Below are positions 41,564 to 51,024 of a stretch of 64,000 bases of DNA, piece by piece. A program made the translations under genes and the position numbers. Source of the DNA: Acidobacteriota bacterium (GTDB taxonomy: Bacteria > Acidobacteriota > Terriglobia > Terriglobales > Acidobacteriaceae); contig JAEYQK010000002.1 of the NCBI GenBank assembly GCA_023410055.1, positions 1-64,000 on the forward strand, read 5' to 3'. How positions within the stretch are numbered: position 1 is the stretch's first letter; each line of letters opens with the position of its first letter. The notes under the pieces were generated by a model. It saw nothing but the letters and a program-made list of their open reading frames with translations, did not search any database and had not been told where the DNA came from.

Positions 41564-42731
41564 CAGTCTTTTGCAGCTCGTGAGTTTCCTTGAGTCTCGC
41601 GGCCTGCACAAGCAGGACACAACCGATAACATTCCAGAGGATCCAGAACCGCGTAAAGGCGGGTGTGGCCCAAATTCGCACTCGTTGCAATGCACACGGG
41701 AATGTGACCGAGCCCCCCGGGCAAACAGCGAGCACTTGCTGGCTTGATCAGAAATAGGAACGAAGTTTAGTCTCCTGAGTTCCTGCCGTCAACAAGAAAA
41801 TCAACCGAGCCTTTGCGCGCGCTGTGTTACTAAGTAAAATCAATCACTTAGTTTTCTACGTAGCGATCCAAAGCAGCAGCACGTGCGAATGACACAATTG
41901 GATAGGTGACCTCCGCTGTTACCAGCGAGTACTCACTCTCCGCCTTTTCGTTCGCCGCTTCCCCGCACCCGCTCCGAGCAAAGCTCGTGCAGTCTTTCGT
42001 CGCGAACGCCGCCGGCAACGGAGCACTAGAAGCCATCCCGATTCCGAGGATTTCTTGCCCTGATCAACGCTCTTGTCGCTGCAAAAAAGCGAGGAACAGG
42101 CGGAATTCCTTTATCGAGAATGCCCTGGGGTTCCGATCATAGATGCTGAACGTGTCACACGGGAATTTCCCCCGACAAGGATTCCGCTGACGCCTCGTTG
42201 CGTTCCTTGCCGGGCGCAACATTCACTAGAAGAAGTAGTCCGGTTGTATAAGCTACGGCAACCACGATCACCGAGCGCCGCGCAATCTTCGGTCAGGAGT
42301 GGCTGGAGTTGGCTTTGTCTCGACCTCCAAGATTCGTTGCCATGTAGCCAAAAACAGCCGACTTCCCAAGGTCACCGTCAGTTTGGCTGTCCGCTGCGGT
42401 CTCTCGTATGGAACAGAGCCCCTAAAGTCGATTGCAGCGCAGCAAGTTGTCTCGTCCAATATCTGGACAAATTTCGATCGCCCAACAGTGGGAGCAAGAA
42501 GCTACAATCTGCTCGCATAGTTGCAAGTCACTGTATTCTAAGGAGATCGAATGCATTCTCACCGAATTTCATGACTACGTTCAAAACTGGTTCCCAAATT
42601 GCAGCGTAGTCAGATGTTCGCGCATTCTCCGAGATGCGAACGGAGAGCTAAGGGTACGATCCATGGCGTCCGCTGCTGCAAGTTCGATTTACTGCATAAG
42701 GCTTTCGCGTCTGGCTAACTGTTCCGGCGTC
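41557..42731. other. Low-coding region upstream of operon 2
   Basis: About 1.2 kb between the NusG pseudogene and the secreted protein gene. Overlapping frames on both strands (up to 178 codons) show no family likeness. It must contain the promoter of operon 2. The AT-rich stretch 41801-41870 with an inverted repeat is the best candidate site. It may contain decayed genes that I cannot identify. Confidence 0.5.
41829..41852. promoter_or_regulatory. Candidate TetR-type operator, operon 2
   Basis: ACTAAGT (41829-41835) and ACTTAGT (41846-41852) form a perfect 7-bp inverted repeat with a 10-base AT-rich spacer. It lies about 270-290 bases upstream of the shared leader element and about 860 bases upstream of the TetR start on the same strand. 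Half-sites of this kind are typical of TetR-family operators. Binding by the TetR at 40341 is inferred. Confidence 0.45.
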
Positions 42732-43295
42732 ATGAACTCTGAGCGGTTCAAGCGAGTACTAGTCTCCGCGCTGCTTCTGTTTGCCTTTTCGCTTTTGACG
42801 CTGCAGGCGAACGCTCAACTTTCGGCCAGAAGAAGCGTGCGAATCACCGCCACGCTGCACGGGCGTGTGAGTCTCGGCCTTCGGTCATTCCCGCTGCTCA
42901 TCGCACTGGATTCCAATAGTCCGGCCGCCAATTACGCGTCATTCCCGCTCGATCTAAATTGGAATCTGAATCCACGCGAGGTGCAGGGATTCGAAGTTAT
43001 CGGATATTTTGCCAACGCGGAGTCTGCCCTAGTCAATGCCTCCGACCACAGTAACGTCTCTGCTCAGCACATATTAGGGCGTTGGGCGTCGGACAGTTTC
43101 CAACCGTTCAATCAGACTAACAAGACAGGAACACCTGGAGCCAGCCTGAATCTGTTCAGCCAACCAATCATGCTTGGAAGCTCTCGCGGAGCTAGAAGCG
43201 GAATGCTGGAACTAAAGATCGATCCGGAAACTGCAGCGCAGTTGAGCAGCGGCGAATATCGTGGGGTGTTGTACGTGGAAGTCAGGCACTACTAA
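42732..43295 (+). CDS. Secreted beta-rich protein, unknown
   Basis: A 187-aa protein from ATG at 42732: basic start, hydrophobic core VLVSALLLFAFSLLTL and cleavage site ANAQ. The frame is open upstream without a better start. The mature part is predicted beta-rich, beginning RRSVRITATLHGRVSL and ending with a strand pair SSGEYRGVLYVEVRHY, the kind of closing strand seen in secreted Ig-like or pilin-like sandwich domains. No named family recognised. It stands alone on the plus strand between two minus-strand operons, facing the broken secreted-protein gene at 43960. Confidence 0.65.
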   Translation: MNSERFKRVLVSALLLFAFSLLTLQANAQLSARRSVRITATLHGRVSLGLRSFPLLIALDSNSPAANYASFPLDLNWNLNPREVQGFEVIGYFANAESALVNASDHSNVSAQHILGRWASDSFQPFNQTNKTGTPGASLNLFSQPIMLGSSRGARSGMLELKIDPETAAQLSSGEYRGVLYVEVRHY

Positions 43296-43959
43296 AGCGG
43301 GACCAACTGCTTACAAGTTTGCTTCGAAGCGCGCGGGTAATTTGCTAAGGAAACCTGCTACGCCTCAAGAACAACGCGCAACGCGGCTGGGCCTACTTGA
43401 CCGTTGATCCGAACCCGCACCTTCGAAAAGATCAGCTCAATCGAGCCGAGCACGAGACAGCAACCTCCGTCTTGGACTCCAAGTCCTGCGGTGCTTGGTT
43501 CGCTGCGGCAGAAACAGTCACAGGCAGCAAGCGTACTGATGTCTGAAGCGCGTCACTGCTTGCCACGTCCTTCGGGCCGAGCGGGCGCGCCAGCCTGCCC
43601 TGAACCGCCGCCACCTAAACTCCGGGCACAAGAGTCGATTCGACAATCCGCCGACATTCTTCGACGCTGCGGTACGCACGCTGCGTTGTTGGGCGGGAAA
43701 CAGGATGAGGTACAGCTGTGTAAGCTCCCCTCGTCGTTGCGGCTCAACGCCGCCCCACAAGAGGAGAATGCTAATCGCGATCAGCCGCGTCTACACGGCC
43801 ACTACGCCACGCTTACCTTGTTTGTCGTTCATGAGCAGGCAGAAAAAAGCCCGAGGCCAGGAGTAACCTCGGGCTCTGCTATATCATTGCCCTCGCTCAG
43901 AAAAGGGCGGCATATATCAACGTTGCGCTCGTCCTACAATTCCTCAACTCTCTCGGAGA
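43296..43959. other. Intergenic region with terminator
   Basis: About 660 bases between convergent genes. The only clear structure is the hairpin at 43841-43880. A 238-codon plus-strand frame crosses it but has no protein-like features. Confidence 0.5.
43841..43880 (-). terminator. Intrinsic terminator
   Basis: GCCCGAGG at 43849-43856 pairs perfectly with CCTCGGGC at 43867-43874 (8-bp stem, 10-base loop). On the minus strand the second arm is followed directly by TTTTTT (43843-43848 as A on plus). This is a textbook rho-independent terminator for minus-strand transcripts, downstream of operon 3 and of the pseudogene at 43960. The outer bases (AGCAG...CTGCT) can extend the stem. Confidence 0.85.
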
Positions 43960-44319
43960 TCAGTAGAAATTCAGTGTGGTCTGCCCGACGAATACCTCAT
44001 CGAGGAACACCTGTACTGTCTAGGCGCCGACGATTGCCCGCTGCTGGATCCAGGTTCCAGACACAGGCAGCACGTTGGCAACAGTCACAGGATTCTGACT
44101 CTGCAATCCTTGTCCGGTAACAGTGTCAAAGCTGGTGCTAATCGCTTGGTAAGGATCACCGGTCGGCATAATGAACACGATCTTCTGAACATGCGCTCCG
44201 GTGACGTTCTGCCAAGCGACGAAGATCGTCAGATCCCGAGTCGTGTTCATGCTAAAGGCGTTATTGGCCGGGCTGCAGATGGAAGATGCATAGATATCAT
44301 TGCTGCAAAGCTCAGTTGC
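43960..44319 (-). pseudogene. Secreted-type protein gene with internal stop
   Basis: The frame reads NDIYASSICSPANNAFSMN, then TIFVAWQNVTGAHVQKIVFI, MPTGDPYQAIST, VANVLPVSGTWIQQRAIVGA, then TAG (44020-44022), and continues in the same frame TVQVFLDEVFVGQTTLNFY to TGA at 43960-43962. The wording resembles small secreted beta-sandwich proteins with a closing VEVFLDG-like strand; the TAG sits where Trp (TGG) would be natural. The 5' end lacks a clear signal peptide and start. The gene appears dead, or its translation relies on readthrough. Confidence 0.55.
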
Positions 44320-44641
44320 GCGGCAGCAGGATTCGGCGTTTCTTGTTTTTTTCTCGTGCTTCTCGCAAACGGCAACCGCGCTGTTCAGAGATCGTGCTAT
44401 CTAGATCCAGAACTCGCTTGTCTAGACTCTGGACAGGCCTTCGACGATACCACTGCACACGGAACGGCCAAATCTACGGTGTATCACATGGGCCATTGTT
44501 CGTGGTGGGCCGAAAGCGGAGCACCCAACGCGGCCTGGTGTACCTCGTGCAAGGTGGCTCACTGTACTCGAAAACCGACGACACCTCCACAACCTCGTTG
44601 TGCGTGACGGTGCAACGGAAGACTGGATCGCCAACTAGCCA
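44320..44641. other. Uninterpreted 322-base gap
   Basis: Frames on both strands but none convincing. It may hold the decayed 5' part of the pseudogene at 43960. Nothing else was seen. Confidence 0.4.
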
Positions 44642-45496
44642 TTACGGCAGGCGACGACTCGCCAGTAAATCGTGCGGCCATTGATCGACGCGGTTGGGCA
44701 AGGGTTCATTGCGGAGCGTGGAAAGCATGTATCCAAGTGAGCGAAGCATCGCAACACACGCTGTGATGGATTCGTCATTGCGCTCGAAGATGATGGTCGG
44801 TGAATACCGATCGAGAGTGTGGGCGGCACCCTTGAGAACCAGGTACTCTGCTCCTTCGACATCGATCTTTATGAAATCGAGTCGCTCCAGACCCGCACTG
44901 GCGACGTATCGATCAATTGTATCGGTACAAACATTCAAAGGGCATTGGCGGCCGGTGCTGGAGCGTACGAGACTGCTTGTCCCCCAGTTGCAGTCATCTT
45001 CGGCGGGAAGATTTAGTTCGGCTTTGCCGATCTGGTCGGCGAGAGCGATCTCGCGGGTGAAAAGGTTGTGCAGCTCATTCAGGCGGGCGTTGGCCCTGGT
45101 GCGTTCGGCCAGCCACGGTACAGGCTCAAAAGCGTGCGCAGATGCGCACAGTTGGGCAAGGATGCAGGAATAGAAGCCGAAATTAGCGCCTACATCAAAT
45201 GCGATCCAATCGGGACGCGCATGGGCGAGTATCCAGCGATGCATGTCGGCGTCCTGGCTGCCGTAAAACCACGTCGTCCACTCGGTAAACCAGCGGGTGG
45301 AGAGGTGGTATTGCGGGCCGCGAGGAACGGCACAAGCGATCGTTTCGACCCACGATGTCTGGCGGCAGTCGGGGTTGTGCAGCAGGCGCAGCAAGAAGTC
45401 TACTCCCTTAACCCCGCGCAGGCGGGTACCGATGGCACGCCCGAAAAGATGCAGCGGGGATGGAGCACGGACTTCAGGGTCGCGATTTAACGGCAT
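44642..45496 (-). CDS. FkbM-family methyltransferase
   Basis: A 284-aa class I SAM-dependent enzyme. SAM-binding motif FDVGANFGFYSCILAQL, post-motif FEPVPWLAERTRANA, and the FkbM hallmark LDFIKIDVEGAEYLVLKGA. It O-methylates small molecules or sugars; in polysaccharide loci members cap or decorate glycans. ATG start at 45496. It is the last gene of operon 3, 153 bases after the FecR-like gene and upstream of the terminator at 43841. Confidence 0.9.
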   Translation of the reverse strand: MPLNRDPEVRAPSPLHLFGRAIGTRLRGVKGVDFLLRLLHNPDCRQTSWVETIACAVPRGPQYHLSTRWFTEWTTWFYGSQDADMHRWILAHARPDWIAFDVGANFGFYSCILAQLCASAHAFEPVPWLAERTRANARLNELHNLFTREIALADQIGKAELNLPAEDDCNWGTSSLVRSSTGRQCPLNVCTDTIDRYVASAGLERLDFIKIDVEGAEYLVLKGAAHTLDRYSPTIIFERNDESITACVAMLRSLGYMLSTLRNEPLPNRVDQWPHDLLASRRLP

Positions 45497-45649
45497 GGTA
45501 GCAGTTTATCAAGCACTCAGATGTAGGCAACGGCAAGTGCTGGCGTTGGCGCCGACGTCAGGCGCACTCCACCCGACGAACCGAGGTTATAGAACCAGCG
45601 AATCAATGAGGCGCCCATGAACACCGCGTGAAGAAAAGTGAGGCGATCA

Positions 45650-46273
45650 CTACCGCGGCGACGACGGACTGGCCGGACTCCGTGTTACGTAGTAGATAGC
45701 GGTTCCGCCCCCTGCGGCCGCTGCCCCGATCAGTACCCAATTGCCCTTACCGACCGAACCAGGTGCTACAGGCTTGCCGCTCGCCAGCACAGGACAAGTA
45801 TCCGCCGATGGAAATTCCGCCGACTGTCCAGCCCCGAGATTTGTGACTTGATCATTGCTAACACGAACCGTACCGGACTGAACGTTGATGGTCAGCTTGC
45901 CGGCACGATTGGTCATCTGAAACTTCGCCGTGCCATTTTGCGGAGTAACGCGTGTGTCGCTAGCCTGGACACCGTTGCTGCCGCTGCTGACAACGACTCC
46001 CCCGCATTCCAGAATCATTACATCGCCGAATTTCAGGGTACTGCTAGGATCGACCTGAACCATGACACCTTTTCCGGCAAGCTGCGCAGAGGAAGTGCTG
46101 GTTTGAACAGTGTCTCCGCTAGAGACCGCAGTCGATATCCGAATCGGTGCTCCATTCAGCACGATTCCTGGTCCGGGATACAAGATCGCCTTGTCGGCTT
46201 GGGCAAACACAGTTGTCGAGCACATCACCGCGATCAACAACAGACTGATGGTGCTACGACAAATCCCAATCAT
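45650..46273 (-). CDS. Exported FecR-like protein, copy 2
   Basis: A 207-aa protein with Sec signal (ISLLLIAVMCSTTVFAQ) and a FecR-like beta domain: ILYPGPGIVLNGAPIRIS, SSGDTVQTS, LECGGVVVSSGSNGV, KLTINVQSGTVRV and LGAGQSAEF, then a C-terminal membrane segment GNWVLIGAAAAGGGTAIYYV. It is paralogous to the protein at 39361, with the same order of parts. ATG start with AAGGAG upstream. Both copies sit within EPS operons, suggesting a common role at the envelope; no FecA/FecI partner is present, so iron signalling is unlikely. Confidence 0.78.
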   Translation of the reverse strand: MIGICRSTISLLLIAVMCSTTVFAQADKAILYPGPGIVLNGAPIRISTAVSSGDTVQTSTSSAQLAGKGVMVQVDPSSTLKFGDVMILECGGVVVSSGSNGVQASDTRVTPQNGTAKFQMTNRAGKLTINVQSGTVRVSNDQVTNLGAGQSAEFPSADTCPVLASGKPVAPGSVGKGNWVLIGAAAAGGGTAIYYVTRSPASPSSPR

Positions 46274-46650
46274 TTCGGCTCCTTGAGCAGATGTTGATGC
46301 AAGGATTGAACAAGTAACTAAAGGATCCTTTGGTCAAGAGAATAGGCCAGAATCCCGTATTTGAAAAGCTCCGGGTAGGTGCCAGTGACTTCTGGTGGCA
46401 CGGATGTTGTGCTGAGACTACGATAGACCGGCAGGAGCAGTCATGCGCGCAAAGGGCCAAACGCTCCACGATTGCTGGGAGCACGGCATAGATCGACAAA
46501 GAGGTGGCGACTTGCAGGTTCCCCTCCGGGCAACATGGTCGTATGGCGCGGTCTTGCTCGTCTCAGCGATGTACAACTCGGGGCCACAATCGGACGGAGA
46601 CTTGTGGCTAGTTTAGAAGGTTGGTCTGACGCATACGAGCACATTAGGGT
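46274..46650. other. Intergenic 377 bases within operon 3
   Basis: Between the methyltransferase and FecR-like genes. No supported ORF, terminator or repeat. It may contain a promoter for the FecR-like and FkbM genes. Confidence 0.4.
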
Positions 46651-47325
46651 TCACTTGGACACTGCGATGAGCACATTGTCGCTAAACCGTAACCCCCGCA
46701 GGAGACCGAACGAAACTCTCTGCCAACTGATGTGCGGCAGTGAGGGAATGCCGCCGAAGTCCGTGAACGCGATCCAGCTGCTGCCGAATCCGGCTTCGGC
46801 GGCGGCGCGCTGCAAATCGGAACGCAGCAAGGCAGTCTTGTGTGCGGGGTAGGCGGCGCCAATGAAGCCAGCAAAGTGCCCGCGCACAAGAAGCGATATG
46901 ATCGAGCGCCAGCTTTCGTTGTTGGGAGTTGTGAGCACCAGCACACCGCCATCGCTCAGCAGCCGGTACGCTTCCCTGAAAATAGCTCGCGGATTCTCAA
47001 GGTGTTCAATGACCTCCGACATCACGATCACATCAAAGCTGCCGTCTGGAAGCGAGAGCCTCTCGTTGAGATCGGACGTAATCCAGCGGACGGCGGTGGG
47101 CAATTCCGGTCGCTCCAGAATGTCCGCGGCCGAAACCGTTGTAAAGCGATCTAGGGCCAGTAGTTTGCGAGTTAAGCTCCCTCGCCCTGCTCCGAAGTCA
47201 AGCACAGCTCCACGAAGGCTTCGCGCTTCGATATAGCGAAGGATGGCATCGTGGATACGATCGTTGCTGACACCCCCGCTGCGAAGGGCATCGAATTGGC
47301 GTTGCTGTAGAAGCATGTCGGGCAT
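46651..47325 (-). CDS. Class I SAM-dependent methyltransferase
   Basis: About 224 aa from ATG at 47325 (a TTG at 47343 is possible). Motif I VLDFGAGRGSLTRKLL, acidic motif AADILERPEL, and motif SFDVIVMSEVIEHLENP of the Methyltransf_11/UbiE-like group, followed by LLSDGGVLVLTTPN. Substrate not readable; near Gmd/Fcl it may methylate a sugar of the fucose-containing polymer. A 266-base gap with an unsupported frame separates it from fcl. Confidence 0.85.
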   Translation of the reverse strand: MPDMLLQQRQFDALRSGGVSNDRIHDAILRYIEARSLRGAVLDFGAGRGSLTRKLLALDRFTTVSAADILERPELPTAVRWITSDLNERLSLPDGSFDVIVMSEVIEHLENPRAIFREAYRLLSDGGVLVLTTPNNESWRSIISLLVRGHFAGFIGAAYPAHKTALLRSDLQRAAAEAGFGSSWIAFTDFGGIPSLPHISWQRVSFGLLRGLRFSDNVLIAVSK

Positions 47326-47609
47326 CGTGGAGAGTATGGACAAGCCTGTCTTGTCTGGTCAGTAGCCTTCCCCAAAAACAGGTTCTATTGTTTCGGCGAT
47401 TCCTCCTCCCACGCCGCCTTCGGTCAGGTTCCTGCCTTCTCCTGCCACAACAGCATTATCGCAGGCCGCGGATTCGCCTTGCCTTTGTCCCAACGTCAAT
47501 CGAAGTAACGCCGAGTTTCGCCGAAGATCATCAACCCTCTGTTCTGTGCGCTCGGCTTGCATATGCCCGTCGGCGTAGAAACCAGGCGCCAACATAAACC
47601 GATGAGCTG

Positions 47610-48611
47610 CTATACGCATTCCGCTGCGCGAGAGAGCCCAACATATTCCTGGAGGAAAGCATCGTAGGCCAACTGCAATCCGGCAGCTAACTCAAATCGG
47701 GGCGTCCATCCAATTGCGCGTATCTTGGAAATCTCGAGTAGTTTGCGAGGAGTGCCGTCCGGTTTTGAAGCGTCAAAGCTGATCACTCCTCGAAAACCGA
47801 CAATCTGCGCAATTCTCTCCGCCAGTTCGCGAATGCTCATATCTTCGCCGCAGCCGATATTCACCACAGGCGGTTCGGTTGAGTGGCCAGTCAGTGACGC
47901 GAACGCAGACTCTTCCAGATTGGTCAGCGCAACACACGCCTCGGCCATGTCATCGCTGTAGAGAAATTCCCGGCGCGGCTCCCCTGTACCCCACAAGATC
48001 AGCTCATTGGCACCGTTTATCTTGGCTTCATGCATCTTCCTAATCATGGCCGGAATGACATGTGAGTTCTCAAGGTCGTAGTTGTCACCAGGTCCGTAAA
48101 GGTTAGTCGGCATTACCGCCAGGTATTGGGTACCGTACTGGCGATTGTAGGCCCAGCACATTTCGATCCCGGCGATCTTCGCCACGGCATAGGGCCGGTT
48201 TGTAGACTCAAGTGGGCCAGCTAGTAAGTACTCCTCTTTCAGTGGCTGTGGAGCCAGTCGAGGATAGATGCAACTTGAACCGAGGAACAGCAGTCGCTTG
48301 GTTCCGAACTGGTACGCACTATCGATTACATTAGTCTGGATCGAAAGGTTCTGAAAAATGAACTCGGCGGGATAGCTCTTGTTTGCCAGTATCCCCCCGA
48401 CCTTGGCTGCAGCCAGGAAAACATAATCCGGGCGCTCTGTGTCAAAGAAGCGGCGAGTCTCAGCAGCGTCCGTCAAATCGAGTTCCTGGTGACTCGGAAG
48501 CAGCAGGTTGTTGTATCCGGCGCGCTGGAGTGCGCGCACGATTGCGGAGCCCACCAATCCACGCTGGCCAGCGACAAAGATCCTCGAAGTCAAAGCCATA
48601 AAGCTTGCCAT
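47610..48611 (-). CDS. fcl: GDP-L-fucose synthase
   Basis: A 333-aa short-chain dehydrogenase/epimerase: NADP-binding GQRGLVGSAIVRAL, FLGSSCIYPRLAPQPLKEE, catalytic YAVAK (YxxxK) in RPYAVAKIAGIEMCWAYN, and EFLYSDDMAEA. It converts GDP-4-keto-6-deoxymannose to GDP-L-fucose by epimerisation and reduction. I keep the ATG at 48611 since GGAG lies nine bases upstream; ATG at 48599 is the alternative. It follows gmd after 4 bases, giving the full GDP-fucose pathway from GDP-mannose. Confidence 0.95.
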   Translation of the reverse strand: MASFMALTSRIFVAGQRGLVGSAIVRALQRAGYNNLLLPSHQELDLTDAAETRRFFDTERPDYVFLAAAKVGGILANKSYPAEFIFQNLSIQTNVIDSAYQFGTKRLLFLGSSCIYPRLAPQPLKEEYLLAGPLESTNRPYAVAKIAGIEMCWAYNRQYGTQYLAVMPTNLYGPGDNYDLENSHVIPAMIRKMHEAKINGANELILWGTGEPRREFLYSDDMAEACVALTNLEESAFASLTGHSTEPPVVNIGCGEDMSIRELAERIAQIVGFRGVISFDASKPDGTPRKLLEISKIRAIGWTPRFELAAGLQLAYDAFLQEYVGLSRAAECV

Positions 48612-48615
48612 CTAT

Positions 48616-49707
48616 TCAGTCTCCTAGGGCGGATCCGGCTTTCGCCCTCAAAACCCTCGTGACTGCTCCCGACCATTGATGCCACTCTCCGAATCGTTCT
48701 CGCAGTATCTTGGTACCGTCTCCTTTAGGCGTTTCGCCTATCCCCTCCAAATCAGCGTCCACCATGATGCGCACAAGCTCCCTGAACTTGATCGAAGGCT
48801 GCCAGCCAAGTTCGCTGCGGGCCTTCGATGCGTCCGCCCACAGAAAGTCAACCTCAGAGGGTCGGAAATAGCGGTGGTCAATCTCAACAAAACCTTTCCA
48901 ATCCATGTCGAGGTAGCCGAACGCTTCATCAAGAAATTCGCGGATGCTATGAGACTCACCCGTGCCCAAGACATAGTCAGCAGGGTTGTCTTGCTGCAAT
49001 ATACGCCACATGCCCTCAACGTACTCCGGCGCATAGCCCCAATCGCGTTTTGCGTCCAAATTGCCAAGATATAGCTTCTTCTGCTGTCCGGCGAATATGC
49101 GAGCAGCAGCCCTCGTAATCTTTCGAGTAACGAAGGTTTCGCCGCGCCGAGGGCTTTCGTGATTGAACAGAATGCCGTTGGCAGCAAAAAGGCCATGGGC
49201 CTCGCGATAGTTTACCGTCATCCAGTAGGCATATAGCTTGGCGGCTCCATAAGGGCTCCGTGGATGAAACACGGTCTCTTCATTCTGCGGAGGCGGCGTT
49301 GCGCCAAACATTTCCGACGAACTCGCCTGGTAGAACCTCGTCTTGAGGCCACTCCTTCGCACTGCTTCCAGAATGCGAGTGGTCCCCATTCCCGTAATGT
49401 CGCCCGTAAACTCCGGGACGTCAAAGCTGACCCGGACATGGCTCTGCGCGCCAAGATGATAGATCTCGTCCGGCCGTACGTTGTAAATCAGGTTCGTGAA
49501 TTGCTCACTGGTGGACAGATCTCCGTGATGCAAGAAGAGCCTAAGAGCCTCTCCATGAGGGTCCTGATAAATGTGGTCAATGCGTTCTGTGTTGAAGCTG
49601 CTGCTTCGGCGGATAATTCCGTGAACTTCGTAGCCCTTTGATAACAGCAGTTCGGCTAGATACGAGCCGTCTTGGCCAGTAATTCCAGTAATCAGCGCAC
49701 GTTTCAA
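48616..49707 (-). CDS. gmd: GDP-mannose 4,6-dehydratase
   Basis: A 363-aa enzyme: NADP motif GITGQDGSYLAELL, IRRSSSFNTERIDHIY, LGAQSHVRVSF, ASSSEMFG and catalytic YGAAKLYAYW (YxxxK), NHESPRRGETFVTRKI, all characteristic of Gmd. It makes GDP-4-keto-6-deoxy-D-mannose, the precursor used by the adjacent Fcl. TTG start at 49707 with AGGAAGGTG upstream. Confidence 0.96.
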   Translation of the reverse strand: MKRALITGITGQDGSYLAELLLSKGYEVHGIIRRSSSFNTERIDHIYQDPHGEALRLFLHHGDLSTSEQFTNLIYNVRPDEIYHLGAQSHVRVSFDVPEFTGDITGMGTTRILEAVRRSGLKTRFYQASSSEMFGATPPPQNEETVFHPRSPYGAAKLYAYWMTVNYREAHGLFAANGILFNHESPRRGETFVTRKITRAAARIFAGQQKKLYLGNLDAKRDWGYAPEYVEGMWRILQQDNPADYVLGTGESHSIREFLDEAFGYLDMDWKGFVEIDHRYFRPSEVDFLWADASKARSELGWQPSIKFRELVRIMVDADLEGIGETPKGDGTKILRERFGEWHQWSGAVTRVLRAKAGSALGD

Positions 49708-49749
49708 TTAACACCTTCCTGGTAGGGAAAGAAATTGCCAGGATCGAAA

Positions 49750-51021
49750 TCAGATTCCAAGGGAGACTTCTTCCGGGACGTCAGCAAGCGGAGCCTTGCC
49801 TGCGAGACGCACTAGTTCTCGCTCCATCGCGGGCAAAATCTTAGCTCCGTCCCAATGAACGCGAGCGTACCGGCGCCCTGAGACGGACATCTCAGCACGA
49901 AGCCGGGAACCTATTCTCAACTGCTGGACAGTTTCGTGCAGTTGATTTGGATTCTCGGGCTCAATCACAATACCTGCCTTCGACTGCTTTATTACTCTCG
50001 CGATTTCACTGCCGTGATTCACTGAGGCGATGACCGGACAACCGGACGCAAGGGCGGTGACGGTCTTGGATGGAAAGAGGATATCGGAGACCGTCCGCTG
50101 CTGCGTTACTAGGCTGAGATCGCAAGCCGCCAGCATCGACAAGAATGCGTCCCGATCCTGAAGCGGCAGAAAGCGGACATTCTTCAACTGCATGGAGGTG
50201 GCTTGCGCCTCCAGCGCGGGTTTCATCGCTCCGTCACCTACCAACAGATAAGTCACGCCTTCATCGCGTGACAAGGCTGCCGCCTTGAGAACGACCTCCA
50301 GACCCTGCTTGACTCCCATATTGCCTGAATGAAGCACCAGGAAATCTTCGTCTAGTCCATGTGCCTGACGAAAAGCTCGTCCATCGCGGTCACGTCGAAT
50401 GCGGAACAAATCCTCTTCGGCGCGCGGTGGAAACACCCTGACCTTTTCAGGAGAGATTTGCTTGTCGATGATTCTCTGGCGCATTCCTTCGGTTAGCGTC
50501 GAAACTAGGGAGGCATTCCTATAGGCTACTCGCTCCAACCCGTAAAGGAAGCGCAGCAGCTTACCGGGAGGGAGCATTCCCAAATCCGCCGCCGCGTCAG
50601 GTTGCAGGTCCATGACGTCGTACACATACGGAATCCCCCACCAGCGACTGAGCAGGTTCGCGCTCACCGCCAACCCTAACGGTGGTGACTCTATCATCAG
50701 CAGGTCCGGCTTGCGTGCAGTGAATGCCCGCGCCAGAGATGATGCCAAGAAGGAAGCTTCGTGCAAAATCCGCCTAACAGAAGTGACTCGCCGCGGCACC
50801 CAGATCCAACTGCGCAGAACGCCAACACCGTTGCGCTCTTCCTTTTGCCAGAATTTCCCGCGATACTCTTCCGGCACTCGCCAGAGTGGATAGTACGGGA
50901 ACGAGGTACACACGCTCACTTCGTGGCCACGCGAGGCTAGGTATTCGCACCTCCATGTGGTGAAAGGACCAATGCCAGTCTGTTCAGGCCAGTAATTGAT
51001 ACCGAGTGTAAGGATGCGCAT
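49750..51021 (-). CDS. Glycosyltransferase family 4 (WcaI/WbuB-like)
   Basis: A 423-aa enzyme: RILTLGINYWPEQTGIGPFT, HEVSVCTSFPYYPLW, YVYDVMDLQPDAAADLG, LHSGNMGVKQGLEVVLKA, and ILFPSKTVTALASGCPVIAS, the WcaI/WbuB signature set in place of E-x7-E. WcaI is a colanic-acid glycosyltransferase gene; its co-location here with Gmd, Fcl and a WcaF-like acetyltransferase points to a colanic-acid-like fucose-containing unit. The specific linkage is unknown. Confidence 0.9.
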   Translation of the reverse strand: MRILTLGINYWPEQTGIGPFTTWRCEYLASRGHEVSVCTSFPYYPLWRVPEEYRGKFWQKEERNGVGVLRSWIWVPRRVTSVRRILHEASFLASSLARAFTARKPDLLMIESPPLGLAVSANLLSRWWGIPYVYDVMDLQPDAAADLGMLPPGKLLRFLYGLERVAYRNASLVSTLTEGMRQRIIDKQISPEKVRVFPPRAEEDLFRIRRDRDGRAFRQAHGLDEDFLVLHSGNMGVKQGLEVVLKAAALSRDEGVTYLLVGDGAMKPALEAQATSMQLKNVRFLPLQDRDAFLSMLAACDLSLVTQQRTVSDILFPSKTVTALASGCPVIASVNHGSEIARVIKQSKAGIVIEPENPNQLHETVQQLRIGSRLRAEMSVSGRRYARVHWDGAKILPAMERELVRLAGKAPLADVPEEVSLGI

Positions 51022-51024
51022 CTT

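Noticed and set aside
42073..42609. 178-codon plus-strand frame upstream of the secreted protein
   Set aside because: Composition is irregular (many Ser, Arg, Cys, Pro) and no domain is visible; it overlaps the start region of the supported gene in another frame.
43404..44120. 238-codon plus-strand frame across the terminator
   Set aside because: It covers a terminator hairpin and the antisense of a recognisable protein frame; composition is not protein-like.
47359..47619. 86-codon minus-strand frame filling the gap between fcl and the methyltransferase
   Set aside because: Spacing fits an operon gene, but the product is Gly/Arg/Glu-rich with no fold-like pattern, no ribosome-binding site and a 10-base overlap with fcl. 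Unsupported.
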